64,000 nt of DNA from Whitmania pigra (lineage: Eukaryota > Annelida > Clitellata > Hirudinida > Haemopidae), in NCBI GenBank assembly GCA_021613335.1, contig JAJTWR010000003.1, positions 502,001 through 566,000 of the forward strand, in the 5' to 3' direction. The notes beneath the pieces were generated by a model. The model did no database searches and was not told where the DNA came from. It worked only from the letters and a program-made list of their open reading frames with translations. The position numbers were made by a program, and so were the translations under genes. Positions 23,601 to 41,742 of this stretch are shown here, piece by piece (position 1 is the first letter of the stretch; the number at the start of each line of letters is the position of its first letter).

Positions 23601-26600
23601 CGAAATGATTTGAAATGAACTTTGTTTAGTCTAAAGTTTGGTGGAATAATATTAATAGTAATCGTCATCGTAATGATATTAATATTAATAGTAATCGTCA
23701 TCGTAATGATATTAATATTAATAGTAATTGTCATCTTAATGATAATAATATTAATAGTAATCATCATCATAATAATATTAACGAACCACTAAGGATGCTC
23801 TGTTTCCTGGTGTCCTACGAATTAACTGTTGTTATTAAAGTAAATAGTAATGGCCTAACATTTAAATTGAGTTGCAATTAACAATTTAATAAAGAAATAG
23901 TCCAATAAAATTGTGCAGCAATTTTGATTTTATTTGATCAGTTTTATTTTTGAATTAATGAAATAATTTCGTTTTCTTGATCTCATTAAATCTTTTAAAA
24001 CTAAATATTTTCTGTCTTTTCTTTCCCAAGGGCCTTTGCATCATTCTCCATGGTCTTTCCAGAGCAGGGCTACTCCATTTTATCCTCGTTTGACGCCTCA
24101 AAACAAAAGCAACTGCTCTCTGAGCTCGATGACCCTAACTTCTTCGACTCAATGAGCCAGTTCAAGACCCCGGTCTCCAAGGGAAGGGGCATTGCCCCCG
24201 ATTTGGTTGCCTCGACGACTCCGAAAGCCAAGGCTTCGAGGTTCGGCTTCACGCCAAAACCTGCCGCGAACGTCTTCAAAACTCCTGCCACCCCGAAAAT
24301 GACAACTCCGCAGAGGGGTTGGTTGATGGCTTTTAATGATTTATAAATGGTTTAATGGTTTATAAATTTTTAATGATTTGTTTGTGTTTATAATTTTTAA
24401 CGATTTATAAATGGTTTAATGGTTTATAAATTTTTAATGATTTGTTTGTGTTTATAATTTTTAACGATTATAAATGGTTTAATGGTTTATAAATTTTTAA
24501 TGATTTGTTTGTGTTTATAATTTTTAACGATTTATAAATGGTTTAATGGTTTATAAATTTTTAATGATTTGTTTGTGTTTATAATTTTTAACGATTTATA
24601 AATGGTTTAATGGTTTATAAATTTTTAATGATTTGTTTGTGTTTATAATTTTTAACGATTTATAATGGTTTAATGGTTTATAATTTTTAATGATTTGTTT
24701 GTGTTTATAATTTTTAACGATTTATAAATGGTTTAATGGTTTATAAATTTTTAATGATTTGTTTGTGTTTATAATTTTTAATGATTTATAAATGGTTTAA
24801 TGGTTTATAAATTTTAACCGTTTGTTTGTGTTTATAATTTTTAATGATTTGTTTACGTTTAGAAATTTTAACAATTTGGTTTAGGTTTATAAAGTTCAAT
24901 AAATAATAATTGTTTACACGTATAAAGTTTAGTTCTTTTCAAGTTTATCTATTTATAACTTAGCTGGAATATTTGATTACCAATAAATTATTTAACACTT
25001 AATTAATCAAACATTGAATGACTCATAATCCAGGTGTGATGCCCAAGGTAGACACAGGAATTCGATCATCAAAGTTCAAAGTTTCACAGTCGACACGTGA
25101 GTATCTTGAACATTTATAAACAGCAATTTATAATTATTGTAGCATTCAACACAAACAGGTCATAAAATAAAAAATTATGAACTCAAACTAACAAATTTAA
25201 AGGTTTAAATTAGTAATTAACAATTATCAGAAAGTCATTTCGTTAACAACTAATCTGGTGCTCCCCCGTCTAAACAGCGGCAAGTAGAACCGGCTCTCCT
25301 AGTCGCACACCCCTCAGGGCTGCCAACCACCCTCCTCCCGATGTCACCCCGGTGGCTTGTCGGACGCCCCTCTACGGCACCCTGAGGACGCCCAGGTCGG
25401 TGGCAAGGAACGGTAGCTCGGTCAGGAAGATCACCAGTCAAAGCCAGTGCAACAGTCGAGAAGTCAGTCCTACTCGGAGGATGGGTGAGTGGATGTTCAT
25501 TATTAATTAATTGTGGGCATGCATTAATAATTAATTAATTAATTAATTGTTGACGTTCTTTAATAATTCATTGTTTATACAAAAATTTTATTAATCTAAT
25601 CTCAGTTATGGTTTATTGAGATTGACGAGGTTTGTCTAATTATTTTTGATCATTTTACTACAAAATATTCATCAATTAAAACATCAACTTTATAAGTTAA
25701 ACTGAAGCCTTCAAATCATCCAGTAGTTTTCACTTTAGTTAATTATACTAGTTAATATAATTTTTAATACTAAGTTAATTAATTGTTATCATCTTTTAAT
25801 CCCCCCTTTTAAGTTGTGAAATCAAGGCCTCTACTGAGCGGGGCGGTCAGTGGTACCCTGTGCACCGAAGGTAACGGGGGAAACTTCTCCTCGATGAGGT
25901 CACTGCCCCAGAGCCCGTGTCCGGACAACCTCGTGGAATACGGCAGGAACCTCGAGGCTGCCATTTCAGATGCTTGGGTGAGCATCAAATTTGGAATTTC
26001 AACGATGTGCTAGATTAAGTGCAAGTATGTGTAAATGTGTACTTGTTTGCGAGGATGTATTTGAGGTATTTATGTGGGAATGGAACTTTAAGTTTATTAT
26101 TATTATTATTATTATTGTTGTTGTGAAGCTTGTAATTAATGAATGTATAAAAATGATGATAGTAATAATGATAGCCTTAGGTGAATTAATTTTAGAATTT
26201 CTTTACTATAATTTATAAATTGCACTTTATCTGAAGCATTAGGTGAAGTGCTTGAGTGAAAGAATTCCACCAGAATGTTGCCAGCCATTTACATCACTGC
26301 ATGTGCTTGAGTTACTTGATGTTTTGCATTAACGAGAAGTATACACCTTGAAGTATATTCGAAATGTGCTTATTTTGAACAACACATGTTAAATGCAGGT
26401 GTTAATCAACTCGTCTAATAAGTTCGCTTCACCTGATTTCGTAATCATCTATCAAAAACATCATCATCATCATTACTACTATTGTTCTTCAAGCGACAGA
26501 AAGCCAACTGGTTCCGGTCGAGCGACGATGTGGATGCCTATAGTGAGACGTCGAGCGTCTGCTCGGAGACGTCGTCCTACAGATCTCACTCTGACATGAG

Positions 26601-29548
26601 CGAGGTTGGTGATGAAGATGCAGACTTAAGATAATGACTTAAGCGGATTAATTTAATTGATGCGTTTAATTTTGGAAGAGAACTGCGTTGGATATCGTTG
26701 CTCTCAAATGGGGTCCTTGCTAATTTACATTTTAATAAATAGTAGAATCTTGTATTCTTGAGCAGCGCTGTATGTTTGTCTGCATTGAATTTTAATTTCA
26801 AAATGTAAACATTCATTTTTGTATAAATCACTTCACTTCATCATCTGTGAATATGCATTGATTAACATAAATTATGCTAATTATCGTAACAGGACACTCT
26901 GGGCATAATGAGCAGGCTGGTGTGTGGTCTGTGGACGGAGAGGAAAGAGGGATTGATGATGCTGCAGAAGTTTCTGAGATGTGGGAAGAGGTTCAAGTGA
27001 GTACATGCTTCGATTGTTGTTGCTTCGATTGTTTCAATCAATTGGAATTGCGAGTTTTCATTCTGAGGTTCTCTTAGAAATTGTAAATTGTTCAGCTAAG
27101 AATTTTATGTTGAATTCTGGTAATGAATTACTGAAGTAATTTGGAGTTATTTACTCCTTTTTACTAATTTCACGATGTAATAAAAAATTGTGTTTTTACG
27201 TGCTGGCATGACCATATAAAATACCTTTCACAAGTTAATATTAGGTCAATCATTTACAGTCAACACTCAATCTCAATAATTAATATTAAACAAAAACTAA
27301 TACATTTTATTTACATAATAAGTCATGCCTAGACTGCCAAATCAGAATTCAATTCAGAAGAACGTAAATCGTAAACACTCGATAACTCTTCTCTCCAGCA
27401 ATGCCGAGATAAGGAAGGTTTTGGACATCATCATGCGCATGTTCCACGATTCTCATCCGAAAGTTCTCGCTTCGTTCTTCGATGTTCTGGCGGATTTGGT
27501 TCAAGCCCATCACCAGGACATGATGGATCTTTTGCCAAGTATTTTCAGCAGACTCTTCAGCAAGGCTGTTTCAGATGTTCTTGGGAACCTCCACGACAAG
27601 ATCAGTAGGACCCTCGATGCCATCAGGTTTGTCATTGGCTGTCGACGATTGTTTACGTTGCTCGTGATTGGTCCTAATTGAGTGAATAATAGACTGAGTA
27701 ATGTTAATAGATATTTTTTTTCAATATGATGATTGCATTCGCTTATTTGTAGGTATCCAATAATTGACTTAATCGTTAACTTATTAATTAACCACTCCAG
27801 GATCTCCTTCCCCTGCGACAAGCAGATGGCAGCAGTTTGCAAGTACATCACGGAACAACCGGCTACCATCAGCATAAAAGCCAAGCAGACGATACTCCTG
27901 TATTTCCTCAACCTCAGTTCTGCCATAGAACCGTCGGCGCTCGCAAACACCAGCGACATCAGGGCCTCCATAAGCAAGATTCTCACGTGGACCTCTGAGC
28001 CAAAAAATGCTGAAGTCAGAAAGGTAAGACACCTTGAAATGCAATTGTTGTGCACCTAACACGCGATGAGACTAATTTGTTCGTGAATCCTTGTTATGTC
28101 AAAATATTTTGATTACTCTTATCTGAAACTTATTTAAAATAAACAATTCATTACTACACTGCAAATCACTGCAAGGTTATTAAATTAGTATTACTAATGT
28201 CGCATGTAATGCATTCGTTATTAATAATAATGCGAATCTCTATATTCTAACTTCCAGCTAAGTCAGTCAACCATAGTCACTCTTGCCAGAAACTGTCCTG
28301 ACCAATTAAATTCCATTCTCTCCCTAATGCCGAAGACCTACCAGGACGGAGCCAAGAAGATCCTCTGTGATCAGCTCGGCAACAACGTCAACAACAACAG
28401 CCACGGTACTCCGGCCTCCATCAAGACCCCGAAGGTCGTACCTAGGGCTCACACCCCCAGGTCCATATTTGCCGTCGTCGAACCCAGACGGGGTACCCCG
28501 ACGAAGAACGCGGGCCAATCCGACGACGGCGTCGACGTGTGGGACGGCATTGCAAAGGCCTCCGAGGAACTCCAGCAGCTGAGCTTGCTGGAAGTGGAAG
28601 AACTGAACGAAGGTCTCCTGGAAGACTCCTCCCACTCGATGCACGTCTGCAATCAGGACGGGGATGCCGAGACCGACCTCGGTAACCTCCTGGAAACCAT
28701 CAAGGACTCGAAGGAGTGAGTGTCGGACTATTTCGTGTGCTGAGCGCCACAAAAATTTACACCTATATCCACCTCAGATATTCTCGCAATATTTCTTTAT
28801 TGACGATTTATTGCCAAAATTTAAAGCCGTCTATATTTTTATGGAGTGGTATTTACCACGACTTGGTCCAGTTTCCAATGTTGATAACTTATATATGTAG
28901 GAAAATGTTGACGAGGTAAGGATTGATACTTGTCATGTAATATTGAAAAATCATGGAATCGATGATGCAGAAACATGAAAATAAGATATAAGCGAGATAA
29001 TTTGCAGATGGTTGCTCATTCTGTTGTAATAGTGCTCTTAATTATTTTAATTTATTTATTTTCATTACATCATTACATTACATTACATCCTATCAGACGT
29101 TCTGCCGTCAATAAATTTGCAAAAAAACGACTTGGGCATCGGGCGGGAAAAAAACTCGCACATTTCAACGACAACAACAACAACAACACAAGCAGACGAC
29201 AAACAAACGGAAAACCCGCCATATATATTACATATATATATATATGTGTGATAATATTAGGCATAATATATGACTGGCAATCAAGTGTATTGACTGGCTC
29301 TATAAATCAATGTTTAAGGTTATTAAAAACAAATTCATAAATAAGCTGTTTTATGTAATACTTTGTTTCAATAAGCATTAAATATGTTTTTGTTATGGTT
29401 TTTGTTGGTTGCTAAGCCACTGATATCCATGTAAATGACACGATCGCGTCATAATAAACATCCTGGTATTCATTGTTAGGCATTTATTTGTATTAATAAT
29501 TATTTATTTTACCGTTATTATCATCATCTTCACTATTACCACCATCAA

Positions 29549-29579
<31 letters not shown>

Positions 29580-30240
29580 TTTATTTTGTAATCAGAGTAA
29601 CAGAGTGGTGTGGCCTCGTGAACTGCCTCATATCCTTCATCAAGGCCTCGAATTCTCGAGAACTGTGGAACGTCCACTTCAAGATGACCTACGCCCTCAT
29701 ACTCGAAGCGATACAGGACGCCGAGGTAGAATTCTACGTTTACTTCCTGATGTAAATAATTAACAACAACAATAATAATAATAATAATAATAGTAATAAT
29801 ATAATTTGTATTTATTTCACACTTGATTATAATCGAGATGATGGTTGAAACATTTTTTTGATTGAATATTTGAATATTTATTGAAGTTAATTAATTGTTA
29901 TTGACAATTAATCTCATTAATCAAACTGTTGCGAGCATCATTCACAAGCTCATACGTAGTCAGCTTGAAGTGAAGTAAATTAATTCTTTAACTAATTATT
30001 ATTGGTAATTAATTAAATTATTGTTTTAGTATGTATTATTCAAATTTATATCCGTCCACCATCAACATTATTGACAGAGTCCTCAGAGGAAGCTGTTAGG
30101 ACTTCAGGCACTCAGGGAAATGCTCGAGAAGCACTCGGAGAGGTTCCATCCGTACGCCGAACTGACGATCATGAACCTCCTCGAAACTGAAAAGGAGAAG
30201 GACAGAGATGTCGGCATTTCATTTCTTGCATTTGTTTTGG

Positions 30241-30285
<45 letters not shown>

Positions 30286-31345
30286 ATCATTATTACAATA
30301 CTTATTAATAATAGAACAATATAAAGATGTTATCAACTAACTGTTATTAACATAAATATTAGTCTTTAACTACATAAATAACTTAAATGATTACTCGTTC
30401 AATTTATTATGATTGATAAATTTGATTAATCGATGAATGCCCAACAAGCCCAATAATGACAATAATGATAGTAATAATGATGATAATAATAACGATAGTA
30501 ATAATGATGATAATAATAACAATAATAATAATGACATTTTTATATTGTTCTATTATTACACTGATTACCTCAATTTAAAAGTTTAATATTATTTAATCGT
30601 TTGTTCTTAAACAAGGTGATAAGAGCTTCCGACGAATGCAGATTGATTTTATCCCGGGCCTTCCCCCTCGAACAGTCCATCGGCATCCTGAACCCGATAT
30701 GCCTGACGGCCACCTACCCCATCAACATGGCCGCCGTCAAGCTGCTCACGAAAGTCTTTCAATTTGCGCCCACCGAACAAATCAGAGACCACGTGTCCGT
30801 GGTCGCACCGGGCCTCGTGAAGGTGAGCGAATGGAGCGCACCTTTTCGACTGTTTTGGATGTCCTTTTTTAGTGATAAATTACTGAATAATATTTGTGAT
30901 AATTGATGAAGAGTAAATGGTCCCAAAATAATTCTATTCAATGAATAAATTATTTCATAACTGCTTTAATTGCATTATTATAACTGCTTAACTGCTCTAA
31001 CACCCACTTTTTATTATAAATTAATTATTCTAAATAATATATATATAAAATAAAATATATAACATATAATTCTTAATATTCTTCATATAATATATATTTT
31101 GGAATTGGACCAACGTGAATTGAGTTTTGAGTCCGATGACGATTCTTTTAACCCTTTTTACCGTTCTGCTCGGAAAGGGTTTCGAACACGAGGAAAGCGG
31201 CATGAGGAAGTCGAGCATGCTGTGCCTCGTGGCCATCCACAAGCACATCGGGGAGGAACTCATGTCCTACATCAAGGATCTCAGTCAGAACAAGATGAAG
31301 CTGCTCAACGTCTACATCAGAAAGAGTTCTGGAGACGGAGAGTAG
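20685..31345 (+). CDS. CLASP: CLASP (CLIP-associating protein), short isoform without TOG1
   Basis: Eighteen exons with matching phases: 20685-20798, 20919-21011, 21772-22056, 22777-22847, 23388-23525, 24031-24317, 25034-25096, 25278-25484, 25814-25977, 26500-26604, 26893-26996, 27399-27626, 27801-28023, 28258-28715, 29596-29725, 30078-30209, 30616-30822 and 31178-31345. The product is 1058 residues. The N-terminus runs straight into TOG2 (FVDVPKLNLYSQKD, then KDLRSQVVREACITVAYMA). A Ser/Arg/Pro-rich linker follows, then the SETSSVCSETSSYRSHSD motif, TOG3 (LWTERKEGLMMLQKFL; SKILTWTSEPKNAEVRK), and the C-terminal CLIP-interacting TOG4 (NKMKLLNVYIRKSS). CLASPs bind the microtubule lattice and plus ends and promote rescue. 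Starting just before TOG2 resembles vertebrate CLASP2 short isoforms that lack TOG1; a longer isoform from an upstream promoter remains possible. I saw no SxIP EB-binding motif in the linker. Confidence 0.93.
23126..23240 (+). mobile_element. tRNA-type SINE copy in CLASP intron 4
   Basis: The head GGTTAGCCGAATGGGTTAGG resembles a pol III A box in a tRNA-like context. It is followed by GGTTACAAGAAGCGCCTCTG and the tail GGCGCTATATAAATGAA, a type of 3' end common to many animal SINEs. The middle and tail recur at 56391-56435 and, more diverged, at 46258-46308. No clear B box is present, so this copy is internally shortened. Confidence 0.7.
23640..23775. repeat. 36-bp tandem repeat in CLASP intron 5
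   Basis: About four copies of a 36-base unit built from AATATTAATAGTAATCGTCA-like sequence, with the last copies diverged. Non-coding. Confidence 0.8.
24340..24880. repeat. 64-bp minisatellite in CLASP intron 6
   Basis: About eight head-to-tail copies of a 64-base AT-rich unit starting at TGATTTGTTTGTGTTTATAA. Internal copies are nearly identical, apart from one-base deletions around 24470 and 24663, and the last two copies decay. The array starts immediately after the coding exon ends, where the same TTTATAAATGGTTTAATGG phrase appears, so it may have grown from the intron's own 5' end. Confidence 0.92.
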
Positions 31346-34017
31346 TTGTCCTTTTACCATCTGTGGTAGACAGCAGCCTAAATCTCTACCCGTGCTGTTG
31401 ATTCGGATTGGTCCTCGTCGACTGATCGATCGATCGATCGGTCGGTTGGTTGGTTTAATTTAACACTGCCCGCTGTGATGCATGTGGTATCTCGTGTTAT
31501 GTAAATACAATGTGCCATCGTTTAACTTCATCCTAGTAATACTTGTGCGTTTGGTACGTTGTTTAATCCTGGGTCGTGAAAGATGTCTGTGGCTCTTGAT
31601 CTTGGTCCTGGCACTTCAACATTGACTCATCCCTCATTCATCCATCCATCCATCCTTACTGATGCTGCATCACTTTTTCCATGTGCCATTCCCTCGTTTA
31701 TTACTTTCATCAAGTCCCCTGCTTCTTTCTGTTGTGATTCTTATCTTTCAAGTTTAATCTCGCATGTGTTCAGTCTGAGAGACGTAGGTATGGGCGAACG
31801 ATTGGTCTGGAGACGTAAGGTCCTGTTGGCCTTTATTAGTGATTGTACTTTTGACGGAATTGTTTTGAAACGTTTTACGCATGGTTGAATTCGAACCTCA
31901 CATTTGTTTGTTTCATGATTTTAGCTACAAAATTCCTCCATTTATTTTATTTAGACCTTTAAAAGCACTTTGGTTTGCTTCAATTCCATTTCTTATTTTT
32001 GGTTTTTGGTTCTTAGTATGTATAAGTATGTATTGTCATAATCGCTATTACGTTGTGTTAGTATTATTTCCTAAATTTCTCCAGAGTACCAAACATCTTC
32101 TCTTTGTATGAAGAAATTAAACATTTATTTAGATTATTTCCTGGTTTGTTCAAACGTGTAATCGATCGCTTTTAAATGCATTTTGTAATTAAAGTCGTCT
32201 ATCAACCATGTCGCCAAAATATGTTCGCTTGTCCTTTTCTTCTTCTTCTTTTAAATCCCATCTTTCGGCGTGGCACTTTAGCCAGGTCTACCATTAGCGA
32301 ATATGTCTTCACATTGTTCACATACTTATCCTGGTCCAATAGCTTGTTAGCTTACACGAGACTCAAATCATTCACCAGTTCAAATGGTTAATAAGTTCAG
32401 CATGGTGCATGTGCTATTCGCATTATACACGATTGTGACTCATAGGATGTGATAAGATATGTGAAGTATTGATTTTTCTGTTGCCATGTTGAGCTCAGGC
32501 AGACGATCGGTAATGGTTACGTTTTGATTCTTTGTACGCTCATGCAAAATTGCTACAAAAAGTTCAAAATCTCAAATGTTTTTTGAGCATGTCGCATTGC
32601 AATATATTACTTATTAAATGTGCATGCGCTACAACTGGCTTACTTCTGTAATCAGGCTGCTTCAAATCTGCCTGCATCTGCTTCACTTAATGTTGCTCAT
32701 GCTTCTTTACATCTAACAGGAGTTCGATGAGTCAATAAGTCTCTCTAATTGGTTTGTGCCTTTGACGGAATGATGTCTTACAAATCATTTGCTGAACATT
32801 GATCTACATACCTATGAGTACAATCAGTGGACATTTCTCTTCAATTATCAACCTCTTTTGTTTTGTGCTCCTTCTTATCAGCCCATCGACTTTTAAATCT
32901 TCCTTGATATTACGCTCGACACTCTGAGCAATTTGGCAATCCGATACCTCTCGAAGCTCAAACGGATCTTAGGGTTTCTCCGTTGTCCTTTGTCTTCTTT
33001 AACGGCTGAAAGGTTAATCTCTAAAGTTGAGATTGACTTTAAATGTTTTCGTTCTCACATTGTTTTTGGTATTTTCAAGTCTTATGAACACATCTTGGTT
33101 CTAATAGGTTCACAGAAAGGTTCAAGTTGATATTTGTCAAGGTTATCCCAGGAGTTTGTGTAATATGTAATACTGTGTAATATGTTATACTGTGTAATAT
33201 GTAATACTGTGTAATACTTTTACCATTTCTTTGTTTCACTCTCACCTCATCTTTAATTGACCTGATTTCTTCAGAAGATGTTGAAACCTTTTTGAATCAC
33301 CGATGGAAACCGTTTACGAACTTTGATTTTTGTAGTCGTCGTAGTGCATAGGAAACTGTGGTCAAGAGACTGCTCTCATTGGTATTTCTAAGGACATGGC
33401 TATCTACTGGTTCATACTCATATGTTCTTAATGGCCTCATAAATGTATGCTTCCTTGTTTAACCTACTAGGTCGACAACCTCTCATTTACCAGACTCTTT
33501 CAAGTTTTCAAGTCCGCAACAAGTTGATGAGTTGGAACAGTAAACCCCTTTTTGCTCCTCTCTTGACCTTTATAGCTGGTAGCAGGATTCTCGTGGGCTC
33601 TCATTGTTCCTCTCAACACGTCGTCAAATATTACAACGACAACTTTGAATTCACCTAACGATGCAAGTATTGCACTTTTCTGGCATCTACGCAATACCTC
33701 TCCAATAAGTTCGTTCATTTTATGTGCCTTGACGCGCGCTTAACTTAACCTTACACAGTTTGTATGCCATTTGGCACGCTATTTGTCATATCAACATTTT
33801 CTAGCGTCATCATTTTTGACAATATCATAGTTTATTACTCGGGACGTTTGTCCTAAATGGTTTCATACCAACCTTAGTTTCTTTTATAATTCATTTAAAT
33901 CAGTTCCGTTGCGGTTTTTAAGTGCGTCATTTTAAACCTGATTTTTACCGCAAGAACATTGATGTAAATAATTTTTAAGTGTCCGCCTTATGCTTTTAAG
34001 CGTTTTTAAAGTTAATG

Positions 34018-34023
34018 AATAAA
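34018..34023 (+). other. Candidate distal poly(A) signal for CLASP
   Basis: AATAAA about 2.7 kb after the CLASP stop. It is the best plus-strand signal I noticed before the convergent spermidine synthase gene. Confidence 0.4.
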
Positions 34024-34882
34024 CGATCACTCTGATGAGATGGTCTGTACTTTTTACTCTTGAACATTGCTGGGTGATGCCGTTGCAGCTTTAAAACTGT
34101 CGTCTGCTTCTAAAAGATGACTCACTCGTCAGTGTGGCCAAAAGTGAAATTTATGGCAATTTTTTTGATCAAGAACTTTCACTGGAGTTAGTAGTAAAAT
34201 TTATTAGGAGGTGGTCATGAAAAATATGAATGTTGCACGTTATAACATGAAGATCAGAAAATGAACCAAATCACTCATGCAGAGAGTTACTATACTCATG
34301 AAATAAACCTTTAGAAATCTGAAAAGTTAATTATTGAGTTGATATAAATCATTGCTGGAGCGACCGAGTGAGGAATTATAGTGGTTTCCTTATGTAAGCC
34401 TAAAAATGCGATGCAAGTTTTGAAAGATGGAACCAAACACAAAAATACACTGATGTTGTAATACTATTTTAGGATCATGTGCAAAAAAATTGTTTTCAAA
34501 ATTCTGAGCATTCTATATGTCAGGTACTTGTACAAAGCAAATACCCCAATAATATTTTAATTCATTCAGAAATACATCGAGCTACCAAATATATCAAGGA
34601 TGATAAAGAAATATTTTAAGAAACTCATTACGTTAAGATCTCGTGTGTGGTTCATTAATTTACAGCATCAGTGCATCAAAGTTGTCAATGACAAGTAAAA
34701 TATTCATTACATAACAACGTAACAAAATAAAAGCAACATTAGCCAGCACAACCAAAGAGAGAGCTTAATACTGTTGAAAAAAACCTGATGGAATAGGCAT
34801 GCGAGATCAAAATTCAAATTCATTCGAGACCCAGTCAAAACGTGAAAACTTTAACGACGTGAAAAATTGTTAAACAGATATT

Positions 34883-34888
34883 TTTATT
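34883..34888 (-). other. Poly(A) signal of spermidine synthase
   Basis: AATAAA on the minus strand (TTTATT on the plus strand) about 110 bases beyond the spermidine synthase stop codon. Confidence 0.6.
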
Positions 34889-34995
34889 TCAATTATCCGT
34901 CAAATAAATGATTTTCTGGAATTTAATTCCTCCGTCCTTCTGCGAATTCTAGTAATGGCACTTGATCAGGTTCTCAATGCACTTGGTGTACCATG

Positions 34996-39932
<4,937 letters not shown>

Positions 39933-40046
39933 TGTCAGCACAGGTGAAGGTGAGAATCAATCTCCACTTCTCCCGATACCAGTCAACATGTTCTACGGCA
40001 GATGTTGCAGGCTTCAGCCATTTGTTAGGAATGTCCATCAGATCAG
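39933..40046 (-). CDS. Possible orphan coding exon, unknown protein
   Basis: A 114-base open segment on the minus strand between an acceptor (ATATCAG) and a donor-like GTATCA. It reads DLMDIPNKWLKPATSAVEHV, then DWYREKWRLILTFTC. It is richer in GC than its AT-rich flanks, and its Trp, Tyr and charged residues look protein-like. I do not recognise the family and found no partner exons within 2 kb. It could be a lone exon of a gene with long introns, a gene fragment left by duplication, or chance. Confidence 0.3.
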
Positions 40047-41742
40047 CTGATATCACAATCATCATTAGAAAAAAATAATTATCATAGCTGAAACGTACGA
40101 CGTACGTTAGTGAAAATATGTATACATATATTTAAAAATACTTATTTAACAATAATATTTAAAAAGATTTAAAAAATATATTTAAACATATTTAAAAAGA
40201 TTCTTGATGTGATCAAGTGTTAGGGTTAGGGTTAGTTGATACGAATAAGTGAGCAGGTCTAAAATTCGACAAAATGTTCTTATGTAATGCTCGGGAATTT
40301 TTATGGTCGCATGGATTTTCTTAAAATGAGCATTTGGTAAAAGAGATGATTTTGAGGAGGAGTAAGATTGAACTTATAATTTAACATATGATATGATATA
40401 TTTGCATGAGATATTTTTCCATTTAGTATTTTGGAGATTCCAAACTCTTACAACTTGTAATTGACATATTTTATTATAAATGCATCTTCAAAAAAAAGCT
40501 CAGAGTTTCAAACTCTCTTGATAATTGCAATTAATTTGAGTCACAATAATAAGCCATTTGCAAAAGATAAAAACATGTGAATTTGCAAGGATGGTGACGG
40601 TGGAATCACAAGTGTTTAGTGTTTATTCTGAAAAAGTCTTAATATATAAGACAAGGTAACTGAGAAACAACTTCATAAGTCGATATTTAAAGCAAATAAG
40701 CTTATAGTGACAAACGATCTGCAAGATTGGCTAGAAGATGCTCAATAAGAAATTGCTAAGTGACAATTAGCAAATGTAAAATTGCAAGAAACAAGACTGC
40801 GATTATCGCAACCAAGTTTGAAGATACGTGAACGATAAGGTATTAAGAATCATCCATATTAAAATGGTCAAGTCTACATACAAGTTTATCTTGCATGCTA
40901 AATAACAATCAAATATCATATCTACACATAAAATCAAAATAGTCCATTCCATGTGCTGTGTTCAGAGCTTTTGATTGGATACAAACAAATTCCACCTAAC
41001 AAATAACTATGCCCAAAATGATGTAAAGCAACAACAATATAAATCAACTAACAATTCAATCAAACTAAAAAAATTCAAAACTTTTGTTTTATTCATTTGT
41101 TCTGGAGTTGTTTATAAATTCTAAAAAAATATTCTATTTCCAGCCAGGTAATGCTGGGCAAAACATCCAGTAATGCCATATTAAAACTATTTAAATGCAT
41201 ATAATTCTGATAGCTGTATAAGTTCTGATTCATGACTTTGTTTTTGACATTCTTGTGTGACCTAATATAATAAATTATAAGGCAATTTAACCAACAATTT
41301 GTAAAAAAAAAACTGGATTTACAAAATCAAAATTATAGAAGACCTTCAGCCATATTAGGTAACGGTTTCCTCCATCTGCAAATGAAACATTGGATTTATC
41401 ACTTATATTTGACCGAGGTTCGAGAGGTTATGTGGTTACTGAACACATGATTATTCACTCATAATATTCAGGATTTAGATGACAATTAAAGTTTTCTTAC
41501 ATTACTGATCCTTTCATAAAATAATTATAATTGTTTAGGCAAATATTTGCTATAAATATTTGGTTAAAATGACTTTAGGGTTCACTCAGTCTTAAACAAA
41601 TATTTAATCGGCTAAATGCCAATAAATGAATTTATTACAACATTACTTGTGAGAAGGTTCCTGAATGTTCACTTTTAATTTTTAATAAAAATTCTTTCTT
41701 GTCATTAAATTGACTTATTAATATTAAAATCAACAATTATAT
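40047..41742. other. Intergenic, no gene seen
   Basis: AT-rich and without recognisable coding sequence. It includes a tiny telomere-like (TTAGGG)n run of about two and a half units near 40220-40236, too short to imply a telomere fusion. Confidence 0.5.

Larger units (their letters stand above)
31346..34995. other. Probable CLASP 3' UTR, then intergenic
   Basis: No conserved frame. The sequence from the CLASP stop to about 34020 has the look of a long 3' UTR (T-rich, no repeats of mobile type) and ends with AATAAA at 34018-34023. Two TGTAAATA Pumilio-type sites are present (31500-31507, 33963-33970). A short 17-base tandem repeat sits at 33160-33216. From about 34030 to 34995 nothing is seen except the spermidine synthase 3' UTR. 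Confidence 0.45.

Noticed and set aside
24340..24880. Regular repeats resembling a CRISPR array
   Set aside because: The units are directly adjacent with no unique spacers, and the context is an intron of a eukaryotic gene. It is a minisatellite.
28867..28920. Possible extra CLASP exon between exons 14 and 15
   Set aside because: The frame is not conserved and exons 14 and 15 join in phase without it.
31583..32391. Plus-strand frames after the CLASP stop
   Set aside because: Short and low in conserved features; better explained as 3' UTR sequence.
40220..40236. Interstitial telomere-like TTAGGG run
   Set aside because: Only about two and a half units, well within chance for AT-rich DNA; no evidence of a fusion point.
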